Positions 7,194-14,882 of a DNA stretch of 14,970 nt are shown piece by piece. Origin of the DNA: Opitutaceae bacterium (lineage in GTDB: Bacteria; Verrucomicrobiota; Verrucomicrobiia; Opitutales; Opitutaceae); the NCBI GenBank assembly GCA_009919985.1, contig RGAX01000055.1, forward strand, positions 1 through 14,970, written 5' to 3'. A model generated the notes under the pieces. It saw only the letters and a list, made by a program, of their open reading frames with translations, was not told where the DNA came from and did not search any database. Position numbers and translations under genes: made by a program. Position 1 is the stretch's first letter. Every line of letters begins with the position of its first letter.

Positions 7194-7617
7194 ATGTTTC
7201 GCCCCCCGAACCTTTTTACCCGCCGGAGTTTCACCGCTACGTTAGCCGCGGGTTTCGCCAGCTTGGCGTGTCCGCGCCTGCGCGCGGTGCCAACAAAGAC
7301 GAAAGCGGCTAAGGATTTAATCGCGTCGGTTGAAAAAATCACCCTGCGCCGAGGTCGGGACGGCCAAGGCCCGACGTGGTTTCATCCGCGCGCGTGCCTT
7401 GTACCTGGAAAAAACCAACCCGCAGTGTTTATGACGCTGCAAGAAATCACCGGCTCGGATATGTTTGGCCCGCTTCAACACATGATGTCGGTCGACGCCG
7501 GTCACACGTGGACCGAGCCCGCTCCCGTGCCACCACTCAGCACTCAAAGGTAAAAATATCCGCCTCAAAATCAGCGGCCGTAACCTGATCGCCTACAGCG
7601 CTAACTTTGAAAGTTGA
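7194..7617 (+). pseudogene. BNR/sialidase-like gene reduced to its two ends by internal deletion
   Basis: The frame from ATG 7194 (or 7170) encodes a Tat-type leader (FTRRSFTATLAAGFASLA) and then a first propeller blade typical of exported BNR/sialidase-like proteins: WFHPRACLVPGKNQPAV and VDAGHTWTEP, the latter an Asp-box-like S/D-x-D-x-G-x-T-W. The frame ends at TAA 7551-7553. Directly after the junction, another frame reads ALKGKNIRLKISGRNL then IAYSANFES and stops at 7615-7617. This resembles the usual C-terminal beta-strand end of such proteins (GK.(V/I)RL.....LYSF.F). About 115 N-terminal and 25 C-terminal residues remain of a protein normally of some 350-450. A 6-base direct repeat CACTCA (7534-7539, 7541-7546) lies at the junction. 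No function is expected. Confidence 0.7.
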
Positions 7618-7625
7618 ATGCAGGA

Positions 7626-9296
7626 TTACGTGCCCGGTTGGCAGAAACACGATGAGGTGAGCGTCACATCGGCGTGGGCCCACACGTGTTTGAAACACGT
7701 TTCAAGTGCTGCGGCTTCGTCGAGGTTTTTGTTCTGCAAGCGCAGACACTGCACGAGGCCGAAGAGCGACCATCCATTGTCAGCGGTACGAGCGAGGTCT
7801 TCCCGGTAAACTAATTCCGCCTCGAGAAGCCGGTTGCGTTGCAGCAAGGCGGCGCCGAGCGCTTGACGCACCGGTTGCGCCCAGGCCGGGGGCTCGGCGT
7901 AGCGCAGTTTATCTTCCCGCTCCACCGCTGCCTGCAACGCCGCGAGCGCCGTGTCGATCTTACCTTCACGCAGCAAAATCTCGCCGTCGAGCAACCGGGC
8001 CGCGATTTCCATGACATCAGCCAAGGGATTTTTTCGGTACATCGCACCGGCCGCAATCCCGGCGCGCGCCGCGGCAAAATCGCGCTCTTCGGCGCGCGCG
8101 CCCACGGGATCACCTTGCGCCGCCCGCGCGATGCCGCGCGCGAGATAACGCCACGCTCGCGCGTGAGTATAGCGAGCGAGGGGTTCCGGTTCCGCTAAGA
8201 TTTTATCCCATTGGCCGAACCGTTTCATCACGTCAAAATGCATCGCGAAATAACCGTCACCGATATCGGACTCGCGTTTCCACTCGGGCGGCATCTGCGC
8301 AAACAGGTCGCGCATGGTCTGCGCCGCGAGCGCACTTTGGCCGCTCATCATCGCCGCGTAGGTGAGCATGTGATAATCATGACCCATATAACTGAGATAA
8401 CCACTCAACGGGCGCCCAGCGGTTTCTCGGTAGCTACGGTTGGCCGCGATGGCCTGAGTGTTAGCGACAATCGCTTCCTGCCAACGGCCCCGGCGCACGT
8501 CGATGTGCGAGGACATGTGCACCATGTGGCCGAGTCCGGGCGTGAGTTCGCGCAGCCTGTTCGCAGCGGCATCGCCTCGTTCAGGCTGGGCGGAGGCTTC
8601 GTAAGCGTGAACTGCGAGGTGGTTGGCGAGGGGCTGGCGAGGGTTGAGGCGCAGCGTCGCTTCGAGTACGGCGACGGCTTCTTGAGTGCCGGGATGAGGT
8701 TCACCGTTTTTCTGCCACATATCCCAAGGACGGAGCATCATCATGGCGTCGGCGGTCCAAGCGCCGATGTCGGCATCGTCCGGATGCGAGCGCCACACGT
8801 TACGCATCGCGGCCGCGTAGTCTTCATCGAGCGGACGACGGGGGGCTTTCGCGTCATCGGAAAATCGCGTTTTCAAAGCATCAATCAGCGCTCGCTCGGC
8901 CGGCGTGCAAGCGGCAGAAAATTTCTTCGCTCGGACGAGCGCTGACGCTGCGCGTTCAGCGCGCACGCCGCTAACCCCGACGTTATTAATATGCGGACTA
9001 CATGCGAGCGCGACGCCCCACCACGCCATGGCGCACTCGGGGCTAAGTTTCACCGCGTGCTCCATAGCGCGAAGACCTTCATCGTGATTGAAACTCGTAA
9101 TGAAGGCCACGCCTTGATCGAAATAACGCTGCGCTTGCGGTAAGGCACCTGTGATCGCTCGCGAATGCGTACCGATGCCTGCAAACAATGGCGGGGGCGC
9201 CTCATCTTTCGTATCATCAGCCGCCCGGGCCCCGAACCCGTCTGCAGCAGAAATCATCATCCAAAAAATACCAACGCGGCTAAGAAAATTTTTCAT
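7626..9296 (-). CDS. Exported tetratricopeptide-repeat protein
   Basis: The 556-residue protein has an N-terminal signal peptide (FLSRVGIFWMMISAADGFGARA, cleavage near residue 25). It is made of helical TPR-type repeats throughout, for example ALPQAQRYFDQGVAFITSFN, HDEGLRAMEHAVKLSPECAM and AMAWWGVALACSPHINN at residues about 52-107, and AALAALQAAVERE... toward the end. MVHMSSHIDVRRGRW and YMGHDYHML are His-rich conserved-looking loops. Proteins of this type occur as stand-alone secreted TPR proteins in many environmental bacteria; they have no assigned enzymatic role and probably act as scaffolds. A TAGAAT box on the - strand (9312-9317) could be a -10 element. Its stop lies 8 bases from the end of the broken BNR gene, which runs toward it. 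Confidence 0.85.
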   Translation of the reverse strand: MKNFLSRVGIFWMMISAADGFGARAADDTKDEAPPPLFAGIGTHSRAITGALPQAQRYFDQGVAFITSFNHDEGLRAMEHAVKLSPECAMAWWGVALACSPHINNVGVSGVRAERAASALVRAKKFSAACTPAERALIDALKTRFSDDAKAPRRPLDEDYAAAMRNVWRSHPDDADIGAWTADAMMMLRPWDMWQKNGEPHPGTQEAVAVLEATLRLNPRQPLANHLAVHAYEASAQPERGDAAANRLRELTPGLGHMVHMSSHIDVRRGRWQEAIVANTQAIAANRSYRETAGRPLSGYLSYMGHDYHMLTYAAMMSGQSALAAQTMRDLFAQMPPEWKRESDIGDGYFAMHFDVMKRFGQWDKILAEPEPLARYTHARAWRYLARGIARAAQGDPVGARAEERDFAAARAGIAAGAMYRKNPLADVMEIAARLLDGEILLREGKIDTALAALQAAVEREDKLRYAEPPAWAQPVRQALGAALLQRNRLLEAELVYREDLARTADNGWSLFGLVQCLRLQNKNLDEAAALETCFKHVWAHADVTLTSSCFCQPGT

Positions 9297-9374
9297 TGGG
9301 GAGGGGTCGAGATTCTAGGCAACCAATCGAGCATCCCCAGCGAAGCAGGTTTTTGCAGAATATAGCGACGACAA

Positions 9375-9397
9375 CTTACCGCTGAGTTTTAGCGGTA
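9375..9397. terminator. Inverted repeat in the gap below the uronate operon
   Basis: TTACCGCT (9375-9382) and AGCGGTAA (9390-9397) are perfect 8-base arms around a 7-base loop. A second small palindrome, GGGGTCAACCCC, follows at 9408-9419, with TTTTT (9403-9407) between them. The gap separates the end of the SDR gene (stop at 9427) from the TPR gene start (9296). Read on the - strand, the larger hairpin has no T-run after it, so it may be a factor-dependent end, an mRNA-stabilising hairpin, or an operator upstream of the TPR gene. Confidence 0.35.
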
Positions 9398-9426
9398 ATG
9401 CTATTTTTGGGGTCAACCCCAGCTAC

Positions 9427-10200
9427 TCAGATCGCGGACAACAAACCGCCGTCCACGTAGATGATCTGGCCGTTCACGAAGTTGGACGCGCCTGAAGCAA
9501 GAAACACCGCGGTGCCGACCAACTCCTCAGGGCGACCCCAACGCCCGGCGGGGGTACGGCCGCAGATCCATTTATTAAACTCGGGGTTATCCACCAAGGG
9601 CTGCGTAAGCTCAGTCGCAAAATATCCGGGGCCGATGGCGTTGATCTGCAGGTTGTGGCACGCCCATTCCGTCGCCATCGCACGCGTGAGCATCTTGAGA
9701 CCGCCTTTGGCCGCGGCGTAATTACCCGTCGAGGGGCGGCAGACTTCACTCATGAGTGAGCAGGTGTTGATGATTTTCCCGGCGCGGCGCGCGATCATGC
9801 GCGGTGCGACTTGGCGCGTGACGAGAAACGCGCTGGTGAGATTCGTATCGAGCACCTCACGCCATTGAATCTCGCTCATCTCGGCTAGCGGCGCGCGCCG
9901 TTGAATGCCGGCGTTGTTCACCAAGATATCAATCGGCGCGACTTCCGTTTCTACTCGCGCCACCGCTTGCGCGATCGCCTCGGCGTTCGTCACATCGAAG
10001 GCCGCCGTCGCTACTTTTACGCCTTCGGCGCGCAACATCGCCGCGGCGGCCTCCACTTTAGCCGCATCTCGGCCATTGAGCACCAGTGAGGCGCCGGCCG
10101 CGCCCAGTCCGCGAGCGAGCGCCAAACCGAGGCCTTGGCTAGAACCCGTGATGAGCGCGGTGCGCCCAGTGAGATCGAAAAGCGAATTAGGTTGGGCCAT
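9427..10200 (-). CDS. SDR oxidoreductase, gluconate 5-dehydrogenase (IdnO)/KduD-like
   Basis: This 257-residue classical short-chain dehydrogenase has the Rossmann motif T18-G-S-S-Q-G-L-G25, NNAG at 95-98, and catalytic S148, Y161 and K165 (YAAAK). Similarity to gluconate 5-dehydrogenases is strong along the whole length: PIDILVNNAGIQRR, KMLTRAMATEWACHN, INAIGPGYFATELT, RTPAGRWGRPEELVG and the end FVNGQIIYVDGGLL. KduD (2-keto-3-deoxygluconate dehydrogenase) and SDR-type DEH reductases belong to the same broad group. In this operon with a lyase, an isomerase and a uronate transporter, a KduD- or DEH-reductase-like role is at least as likely as gluconate oxidation. It is the last operon gene, 6 bases after the transporter. 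Confidence 0.88.
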   Translation of the reverse strand: MAQPNSLFDLTGRTALITGSSQGLGLALARGLGAAGASLVLNGRDAAKVEAAAAMLRAEGVKVATAAFDVTNAEAIAQAVARVETEVAPIDILVNNAGIQRRAPLAEMSEIQWREVLDTNLTSAFLVTRQVAPRMIARRAGKIINTCSLMSEVCRPSTGNYAAAKGGLKMLTRAMATEWACHNLQINAIGPGYFATELTQPLVDNPEFNKWICGRTPAGRWGRPEELVGTAVFLASGASNFVNGQIIYVDGGLLSAI

Positions 10201-10206
10201 AAGAAA

Positions 10207-11463
10207 TCAAGTGACATCAATCCGCCGCACGCGGCCGGATAGAAAAAACAAAGCCAGCGTTGCCAACGGCGCGAGCGCCGCCGCCGTGATCAAAATCGGC
10301 GTATAAGAAAAATGGTCCACCACCCAGCCGGTGGAAAATGTAAAGATGACGGCGCCCAAACCTGCGGCGGTACCGGCGAAGCCCGCGATTGAGCCCACGG
10401 CGCCCACCGGAAAATAATCGCTCGCGAGCGTCTGCACATTGCCGACCCAAAATTGAAATCCGAACAGCGTGATGCTTAAACACACGATGGCCGCAGGCGC
10501 CGACGAAGCGAAGGCCGTCGCAAAACCCGCCAACATCGCCGTGGTGCCGATGATGATCGCCATCTTGCGCGCGCGATTCACATCGCCCGTACGGCGCAGA
10601 ATAAACCCTGAGAACCAGCCACCCGCCAGCGCCCCGAGCGCCGCAGCAACGTAAGGAACCCAACCTGTGGCCTTGAGTTGCTTAAGATCGAAGCCGCGCG
10701 CATCCGCAAGATAGAGCGGCATCCAATTCACATAGAGCCACCAAATCGGATCACCCAGAAATCGCGCCGTTACGATGCCCCAAACCTCGCGGCGGCGCAG
10801 CAACACGCCCCACGCCACTGGCTGCGCAGGCACGAGCGCGGCGGAGGCAGAGCCGCCGGCCGATTCCGTTTTCGGGTAAAGCAGCAGCCAAAGCGCGAGC
10901 CAGATGAAACCCATTACACCCGTAATCACAAACACCGCTTGCCAGCCAAAATCGTCACTCATCCAAATAATCAACGGAATCGCAAATGCCGGCCCAAGCG
11001 ATGCGCCGGTATTGGCGATGCCCATACCGAGTGCCCGCTGCCGTGCCGGAAACCACGCCGCAATGGTGCGCGTCGCACCAGGCCAGTTGCCCGCTTCACC
11101 CAGCCCGAGCACACCGCGCACGAAACCGAGACTCGCGACCCCACGCGCCGCCGCCGTGCCAACCTGCGCGACCGACCAGATCACCACCGCGAGGGCGAAA
11201 CCAAGGCGATTACCAATGCGATCAAACACCGCGCCCCACAGAAACATCGAGAGCGCGTAAACCAGCAGAAACGCGTTCGCGATCCACGCGTAGTCGACAT
11301 TGGAAAGTTTAAACTCGGCGCGCAGTACAGGCGCCAACGTAGGCAAAGCGAGCCGATCGAAATAGTTAATCACCGTCCCCAGAAAAATCAGAGCGATGAT
11401 GACCCAACGCCACGGACGTTCTTTTTCGGGCGGACTCAACGGGGCGTGGGGGGTGGGGTTCAT
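10207..11463 (-). CDS. MFS transporter, hexuronate (ExuT-like, ACS family)
   Basis: This 418-residue integral membrane protein has about 12 hydrophobic segments. It opens with WRWVIIALIFLGTVINYFDRLALPTLAP, and the NYFDR(L/S) segment is characteristic of the anion:cation symporter family. The MFS motif between TM2 and TM3 is GAVFDRIGNRLG (77-88). GEAGNWPGATRTIAAWFP also fits the ExuT/glucarate/galactonate branch. It probably imports hexuronates or related sugar acids with protons. The start ATG overlaps the isomerase stop (ATGA at 11460-11463), indicating translational coupling. The exact substrate (glucuronate, mannuronate or an unsaturated uronate) is inferred from the operon. Confidence 0.88.
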   Translation of the reverse strand: MNPTPHAPLSPPEKERPWRWVIIALIFLGTVINYFDRLALPTLAPVLRAEFKLSNVDYAWIANAFLLVYALSMFLWGAVFDRIGNRLGFALAVVIWSVAQVGTAAARGVASLGFVRGVLGLGEAGNWPGATRTIAAWFPARQRALGMGIANTGASLGPAFAIPLIIWMSDDFGWQAVFVITGVMGFIWLALWLLLYPKTESAGGSASAALVPAQPVAWGVLLRRREVWGIVTARFLGDPIWWLYVNWMPLYLADARGFDLKQLKATGWVPYVAAALGALAGGWFSGFILRRTGDVNRARKMAIIIGTTAMLAGFATAFASSAPAAIVCLSITLFGFQFWVGNVQTLASDYFPVGAVGSIAGFAGTAAGLGAVIFTFSTGWVVDHFSYTPILITAAALAPLATLALFFLSGRVRRIDVT

Positions 11464-12317
11464 TTGAATTTATTGCGCATCGCGTCGATGCCCGGGATTT
11501 TACCCATGAGGTGCCGATGTTGCGGCTCAAAAGACTGGATAAGGGAACGCTGCTGTGCGCCGACGAGAATAGTGAAGATATAGCCTTCGTGTCCGGGCGA
11601 GGCCACCGTGGGATGATAACCGTGATCAACTAAAAAAGTGTCACCGTGGCGCGTCATCACCACCTGGGGTGCGATCGCGACCGGTTGATCCGCTTGTTCT
11701 TCGTAGCAAAACTGAGCGCCGAAACCCGTCTCAGGGCGGAAGCGATAATGATAAATTTCCTCGAACGCGGTTTCTTCGGGCGGTCGCTCGGTGTCGTGTT
11801 TGTGCGGCGGATAACCAGACCAGCAACCGGCGTCCGCGTAAAGCTCACTGACAAGTAGATTGCCCGCGCGGCCCGCAGCGTTTTGCCCGAGGATGTGATA
11901 GATACGCCGCCTAGAATGCGTCGCGGCTGAACCGACTTCGACCATTTCGACTTCTTCAGGCGTAATGTGAAACGGCCCGTGCGCTTGCACGCAGACGCCA
12001 CCAGCGACGGCGATCTCCGTGCCATCACGCAACGAGCGGACCGTGACCAACGCACCCGTACCGCAATAAACCGAATCCGCTGGTCCGTCCCAGATCCCAG
12101 CGCGACGCCCGATATTTTTGAATTCCTGCTCGCCTACGACGATATCAGCCGCCCCAGCAAGAACCACGGCCAACAACTCGCAGCGCGCGACGCTTATCGT
12201 GTGCGTCTCGCCACTAGCCAGACGGATGAGGTTAAAATAACTCAACGCGAGCCGACCGACGCCGGGTTCGACGAGAGCTTGGTTGCGATTATCGCGAGCG
12301 CGAAGGAGGCGGGGCAT
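11460..12317 (-). CDS. iolB: IolB/KduI-family isomerase (5-deoxy-glucuronate isomerase-like)
   Basis: This 285-residue bicupin of the PF04962 family shows metal-ligand motifs in the C-terminal cupin: YPPHKHD with H172 and H174, EEIYHYRF with E187, and DHGYHP with H235. NIGRRAGIWDGPADSVY marks the N-terminal cupin. The pattern (YPPHKHD...PPEE...EEIYHYRF...GYHP) is that of IolB, which isomerises 5-deoxy-glucuronate in inositol catabolism. The related KduI isomerises 5-keto-4-deoxyuronate. No inositol gene is nearby and the neighbours are uronate genes, so a KduI-like role is plausible. I chose ATG 12317 because family members begin there and it leaves a 22-base gap; the longer frame to 12416 would overlap the lyase gene by 77 bases. 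Confidence 0.85.
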   Translation of the reverse strand: MPRLLRARDNRNQALVEPGVGRLALSYFNLIRLASGETHTISVARCELLAVVLAGAADIVVGEQEFKNIGRRAGIWDGPADSVYCGTGALVTVRSLRDGTEIAVAGGVCVQAHGPFHITPEEVEMVEVGSAATHSRRRIYHILGQNAAGRAGNLLVSELYADAGCWSGYPPHKHDTERPPEETAFEEIYHYRFRPETGFGAQFCYEEQADQPVAIAPQVVMTRHGDTFLVDHGYHPTVASPGHEGYIFTILVGAQQRSLIQSFEPQHRHLMGKIPGIDAMRNKFK

Positions 12318-12339
12318 TTTAAGAAAGACGTGTTGGTGA

Positions 12340-13551
12340 TCAGAGTTTTCCGTCCCAAACAAAACGCCAATATTCGCCAGAAGCGGCAGGGCCGAGGTGT
12401 TGAGCAAGCGGTGCACTTAAACTGGCATCGAGCCCATGCCGCAAGGCTTCAACCAAAAGCGGCAAGATCCGCGTGCGATTCGTGACTTTGATGTCTTCTT
12501 TCGGCCATTTTTTTGCGGGGTCGGCGTAGGGCGCGACCAGACGCAGCGCGGCGCGGAGGTTACGCCCGTCCGAAGTGGAGAATTTCCAGAGGTCCACGCC
12601 GACAGATTCGCCGAGGCGCGCGAGTCGAACGAGCGCCTCAAGATTAAAACAGGAGTAATCAAGTGACTTGGTGCGCGCGAGTTCGAGCGGCTGGCGGCCA
12701 TCCGGCTCGATCTGGCGTTGGATACGTTTCGTTGTAGCTTGGGTGACGATCTGTTTAGCGTCAGCGACGCGGCCGAGGTTGAGGGCGAGCGCGACGACCT
12801 GAACATCATACCAGGAGCCATGGTTATTTTCAGCGGCCGCTTCTTCGCGACCATTTTTACTCGTGGTGACCCATTCATAGTACGCGGTGAGCCAGCCCGT
12901 CATCGCGGTGGAGTCCGCGGCGGACCAAGCCGGCGAACCCGCAATGAGGGCGAGGCCATCGACGAGATTGCACAGATGGCGCGCTTCAAGAATACCGATG
13001 CCGCGGCCGTTATTTATGCCAGGAATGGCTTGGGCGTACTCCAGCGAGGGATTCATACGCGTGGCGACATCTAGAAACCACGTGCGCGTCAGCGTGGCGG
13101 CTTTTTGGGCATAGCGCTCGTCGCGCGTAAACCAATACGTGAGCCCGAGGGTCTCGACGGCGTTGCACGTGCGGCTGAACGCTCCGGAATCTGTGCCACG
13201 CTTACTGTCGGGATTCACGCGGCCATCGTCACGGATGTAGGGCAAACCATCGGATTTTTTTGGATCCGGCCACCAGTACGGCGCGAAGCTAAAATAATCG
13301 TGTTTATCACCGCTCGCCGCCGTCCGTGTTTTATCCATGACCGACGCCGGTTGGAGTTTAATGAGGCGATCCGCCTCGGCACGCAACAGGTCTAAGGATG
13401 GCGCGAGTCGCTCATCACCCGCGGCCAAACGCGCCCGCGCCGCAACGAGTCCTTCGGCGTTAAGCCCAAAGGTGCGCGGCGCTTCGCCAGCGCGCATCGC
13501 GCCGATCAACGCAAAAAATAAAGAAATCAAAAATCCTAGGGTGAATTTCAT
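12340..13551 (-). CDS. Exported polyuronate lyase (alginate lyase family PF05426, PL38-like)
   Basis: This 403-residue protein has a signal peptide at about 1-20 (FLISLFFALIGAMRAG) and an all-helical alginate-lyase (alpha/alpha toroid) body. Diagnostic segments are KHDYFSFAPYWWPDP (83-97), a NPDSKRGTDSG loop (113-123), ENNHGSWYDVQ (241-251) with the catalytic-type N243-H244, and QPLELARTKSLDYS (287-300), whose R293 and Y299 fit the Arg/Tyr pair of the beta-elimination site. The 'APYWWPDP...DGR.NP.S' form resembles PL38-type lyases on alginate or glucuronan rather than classical PL5, but I cannot settle the family by eye. It is first in a four-gene operon; the 130-base gap upstream (13552-13681) should hold the promoter, though I see no convincing -35/-10 pair. 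Confidence 0.87.
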   Translation of the reverse strand: MKFTLGFLISLFFALIGAMRAGEAPRTFGLNAEGLVAARARLAAGDERLAPSLDLLRAEADRLIKLQPASVMDKTRTAASGDKHDYFSFAPYWWPDPKKSDGLPYIRDDGRVNPDSKRGTDSGAFSRTCNAVETLGLTYWFTRDERYAQKAATLTRTWFLDVATRMNPSLEYAQAIPGINNGRGIGILEARHLCNLVDGLALIAGSPAWSAADSTAMTGWLTAYYEWVTTSKNGREEAAAENNHGSWYDVQVVALALNLGRVADAKQIVTQATTKRIQRQIEPDGRQPLELARTKSLDYSCFNLEALVRLARLGESVGVDLWKFSTSDGRNLRAALRLVAPYADPAKKWPKEDIKVTNRTRILPLLVEALRHGLDASLSAPLAQHLGPAASGEYWRFVWDGKL

Positions 13552-13681
13552 CGATTAAAAAAATAAATGACGCGAGCGAGGGAGTGTCGTTCTACTATTT
13601 AATCGGACGCCGTAACAAAATTAGCCGGCGCAGTACGCGCTGGATGGTAAATTATTCGCAACGCAGGAGGTTAAAGTTCAC

Positions 13682-14533
13682 TCAGCCGCCCATCGCCGTC
13701 AGTCGCGCCGCGACATCGGCGCGCAAACGCTCGATGTGTCCCAGCGTGAACTCACGCACGCTCAGCGTATCATCCGCCACGAGCGGCGTGAGGTCCATCG
13801 CGAGCGAAATGGCATTCGTTTGATCGGTCGCGTGAGAATTGAAAAAAGTAGCATTCGCCAAACGACGCCCCATCGCGGCAAGGTCGTAGCGTTTGCCGCC
13901 CGCTATCTGAGACTCAAACACGCCAACGAGTTTTGCCGCTAACTCGGGATTCGCGCTGGCGTCCATCGCCACCTTCTCGTGGTCTGCGATCCAGTCCAGA
14001 TCACGCCAGCCCTCGACTCCAAGCACGCGCGCCGGGCGTTGATCCCGGGGCAAGGCCCGCAACGCTTCGATGCAGCGCAGAAAACACGCAACGTGAGTAT
14101 CGTGTTTATCCGCCGGCTGGTGCAAATAAACCACCTGCGGCCGACAACCGCCAAATATCGCGGCAAGATCGGCCGCGACGCCCGCGTGACTGGCTTTTTT
14201 TACATCCGCGCTCGGATGCGCGAGCTGCAACTGAAGGTTGTACGCTCCGAGCGAGGCCGCCGTCCGCTGCTCTTCAAGGCGGATAAGCTGCATTTCGGCG
14301 TCGGTCACGTGCGCAAACTTCCCAGTGCGCGCCGAACCCGCGCCGTTGGTCATAACCACGCCAGTGAAAAACCGATCGCTACGCCCAAGACAATCCGCCA
14401 CCGCCGGATACGCGTTGATCTCGATGTCGTCTTGGTGAGCGATCACACACAAATGCGTGGTTCGCGCGAGCGCCTGCACCACATCACCGCCCTTGGGCAA
14501 AAACACATCAGCTTCGGGTCGGGAAAATTTCAT
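13682..14533 (-). CDS. PIG-L/LmbE family deacetylase, NagB-fusion type
   Basis: The 283-residue protein is likely a zinc-dependent N-deacetylase of sugars. The metal motif reads AHQDDIE (32-38) where most members have AHPDDxE; the second ligand motif is HDTH (144-147) in HQPADKHDTHVA. The C-terminal half (GWRDLDWIADHEK, SQIAGGKRYDLAAMGRRLANATFF, LAMDLTPL) closely resembles, from memory, the PIG-L domain fused to the C-terminus of some glucosamine-6-phosphate deaminases (NagB). Here it stands alone. This hints at amino-sugar metabolism, which is inference. I chose ATG 14533 over GTG 14545, the usual start being just before FSRPEADV. It lies 26 bases after the small upstream gene. Confidence 0.85.
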   Translation of the reverse strand: MKFSRPEADVFLPKGGDVVQALARTTHLCVIAHQDDIEINAYPAVADCLGRSDRFFTGVVMTNGAGSARTGKFAHVTDAEMQLIRLEEQRTAASLGAYNLQLQLAHPSADVKKASHAGVAADLAAIFGGCRPQVVYLHQPADKHDTHVACFLRCIEALRALPRDQRPARVLGVEGWRDLDWIADHEKVAMDASANPELAAKLVGVFESQIAGGKRYDLAAMGRRLANATFFNSHATDQTNAISLAMDLTPLVADDTLSVREFTLGHIERLRADVAARLTAMGG

Positions 14534-14559
14534 GAGTAACGCCACCGGAAGCGGGTTCG

Positions 14560-14814
14560 TTATTGTTTGGCCGCCAACATTGCCACGACCGCGGCTTCAT
14601 CGACCTCGCCTTGGACCGCGTGCAAATGGTGCAAAACGCCCATGCGGTCCTCAGAGCTCGAACTGGAAATTTCCAACATCCAGTCTTCCGTCTTCGGCGC
14701 GTCGACGATCACAACGTCGGCCCACGCGATGACTTCGGCGGCGTCGATCATGCCTTGAGTAAGGCCGCGAATGAAATACTCGGCCATGGTACGGTGATTT
14801 GGAGCAGTTGCCAT
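14560..14814 (-). CDS. Small conserved-looking protein of unknown function
   Basis: The 84-residue protein is acidic and mostly helical. GLTQGMIDAAEVIAWADVVIV (about 17-37) suggests a helix pair; a Ser-rich acidic turn (ISSSSSED, 49-56) leads into GVLHHLHAVQGEVDEAAVVAMLA. No signal peptide, membrane segment or metal motif is visible. Start is ATG 14814 or ATG 14787 (MAEYFIRG). I do not recognise the family. It sits 26 bases upstream of the PIG-L gene on the same strand, so co-expression with it is likely. Coding is supported by an organised protein, tight spacing and no better frame. Confidence 0.65.
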   Translation of the reverse strand: MATAPNHRTMAEYFIRGLTQGMIDAAEVIAWADVVIVDAPKTEDWMLEISSSSSEDRMGVLHHLHAVQGEVDEAAVVAMLAAKQ

Positions 14815-14882
14815 AATTCAGAAAGCGAGTCCGCCACGTAGCCTCGGGTCAACCTCGCGTGTATCCCTGCCCAGCCCCTTTT

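Noticed and set aside
8211..8945. 244-codon open frame on the + strand
   Set aside because: Antisense to the TPR gene, with no recognisable domains.
10678..11583. 301-codon open frame on the + strand
   Set aside because: Antisense to the MFS transporter; the product is Arg/Pro/His-rich, as expected of the complement of a GC-rich gene.
12318..12416. 33-codon N-terminal extension of the IolB-like gene
   Set aside because: It would overlap the lyase gene by 77 bases and the extra residues are unlike IolB/KduI starts; ATG 12317 fits better.
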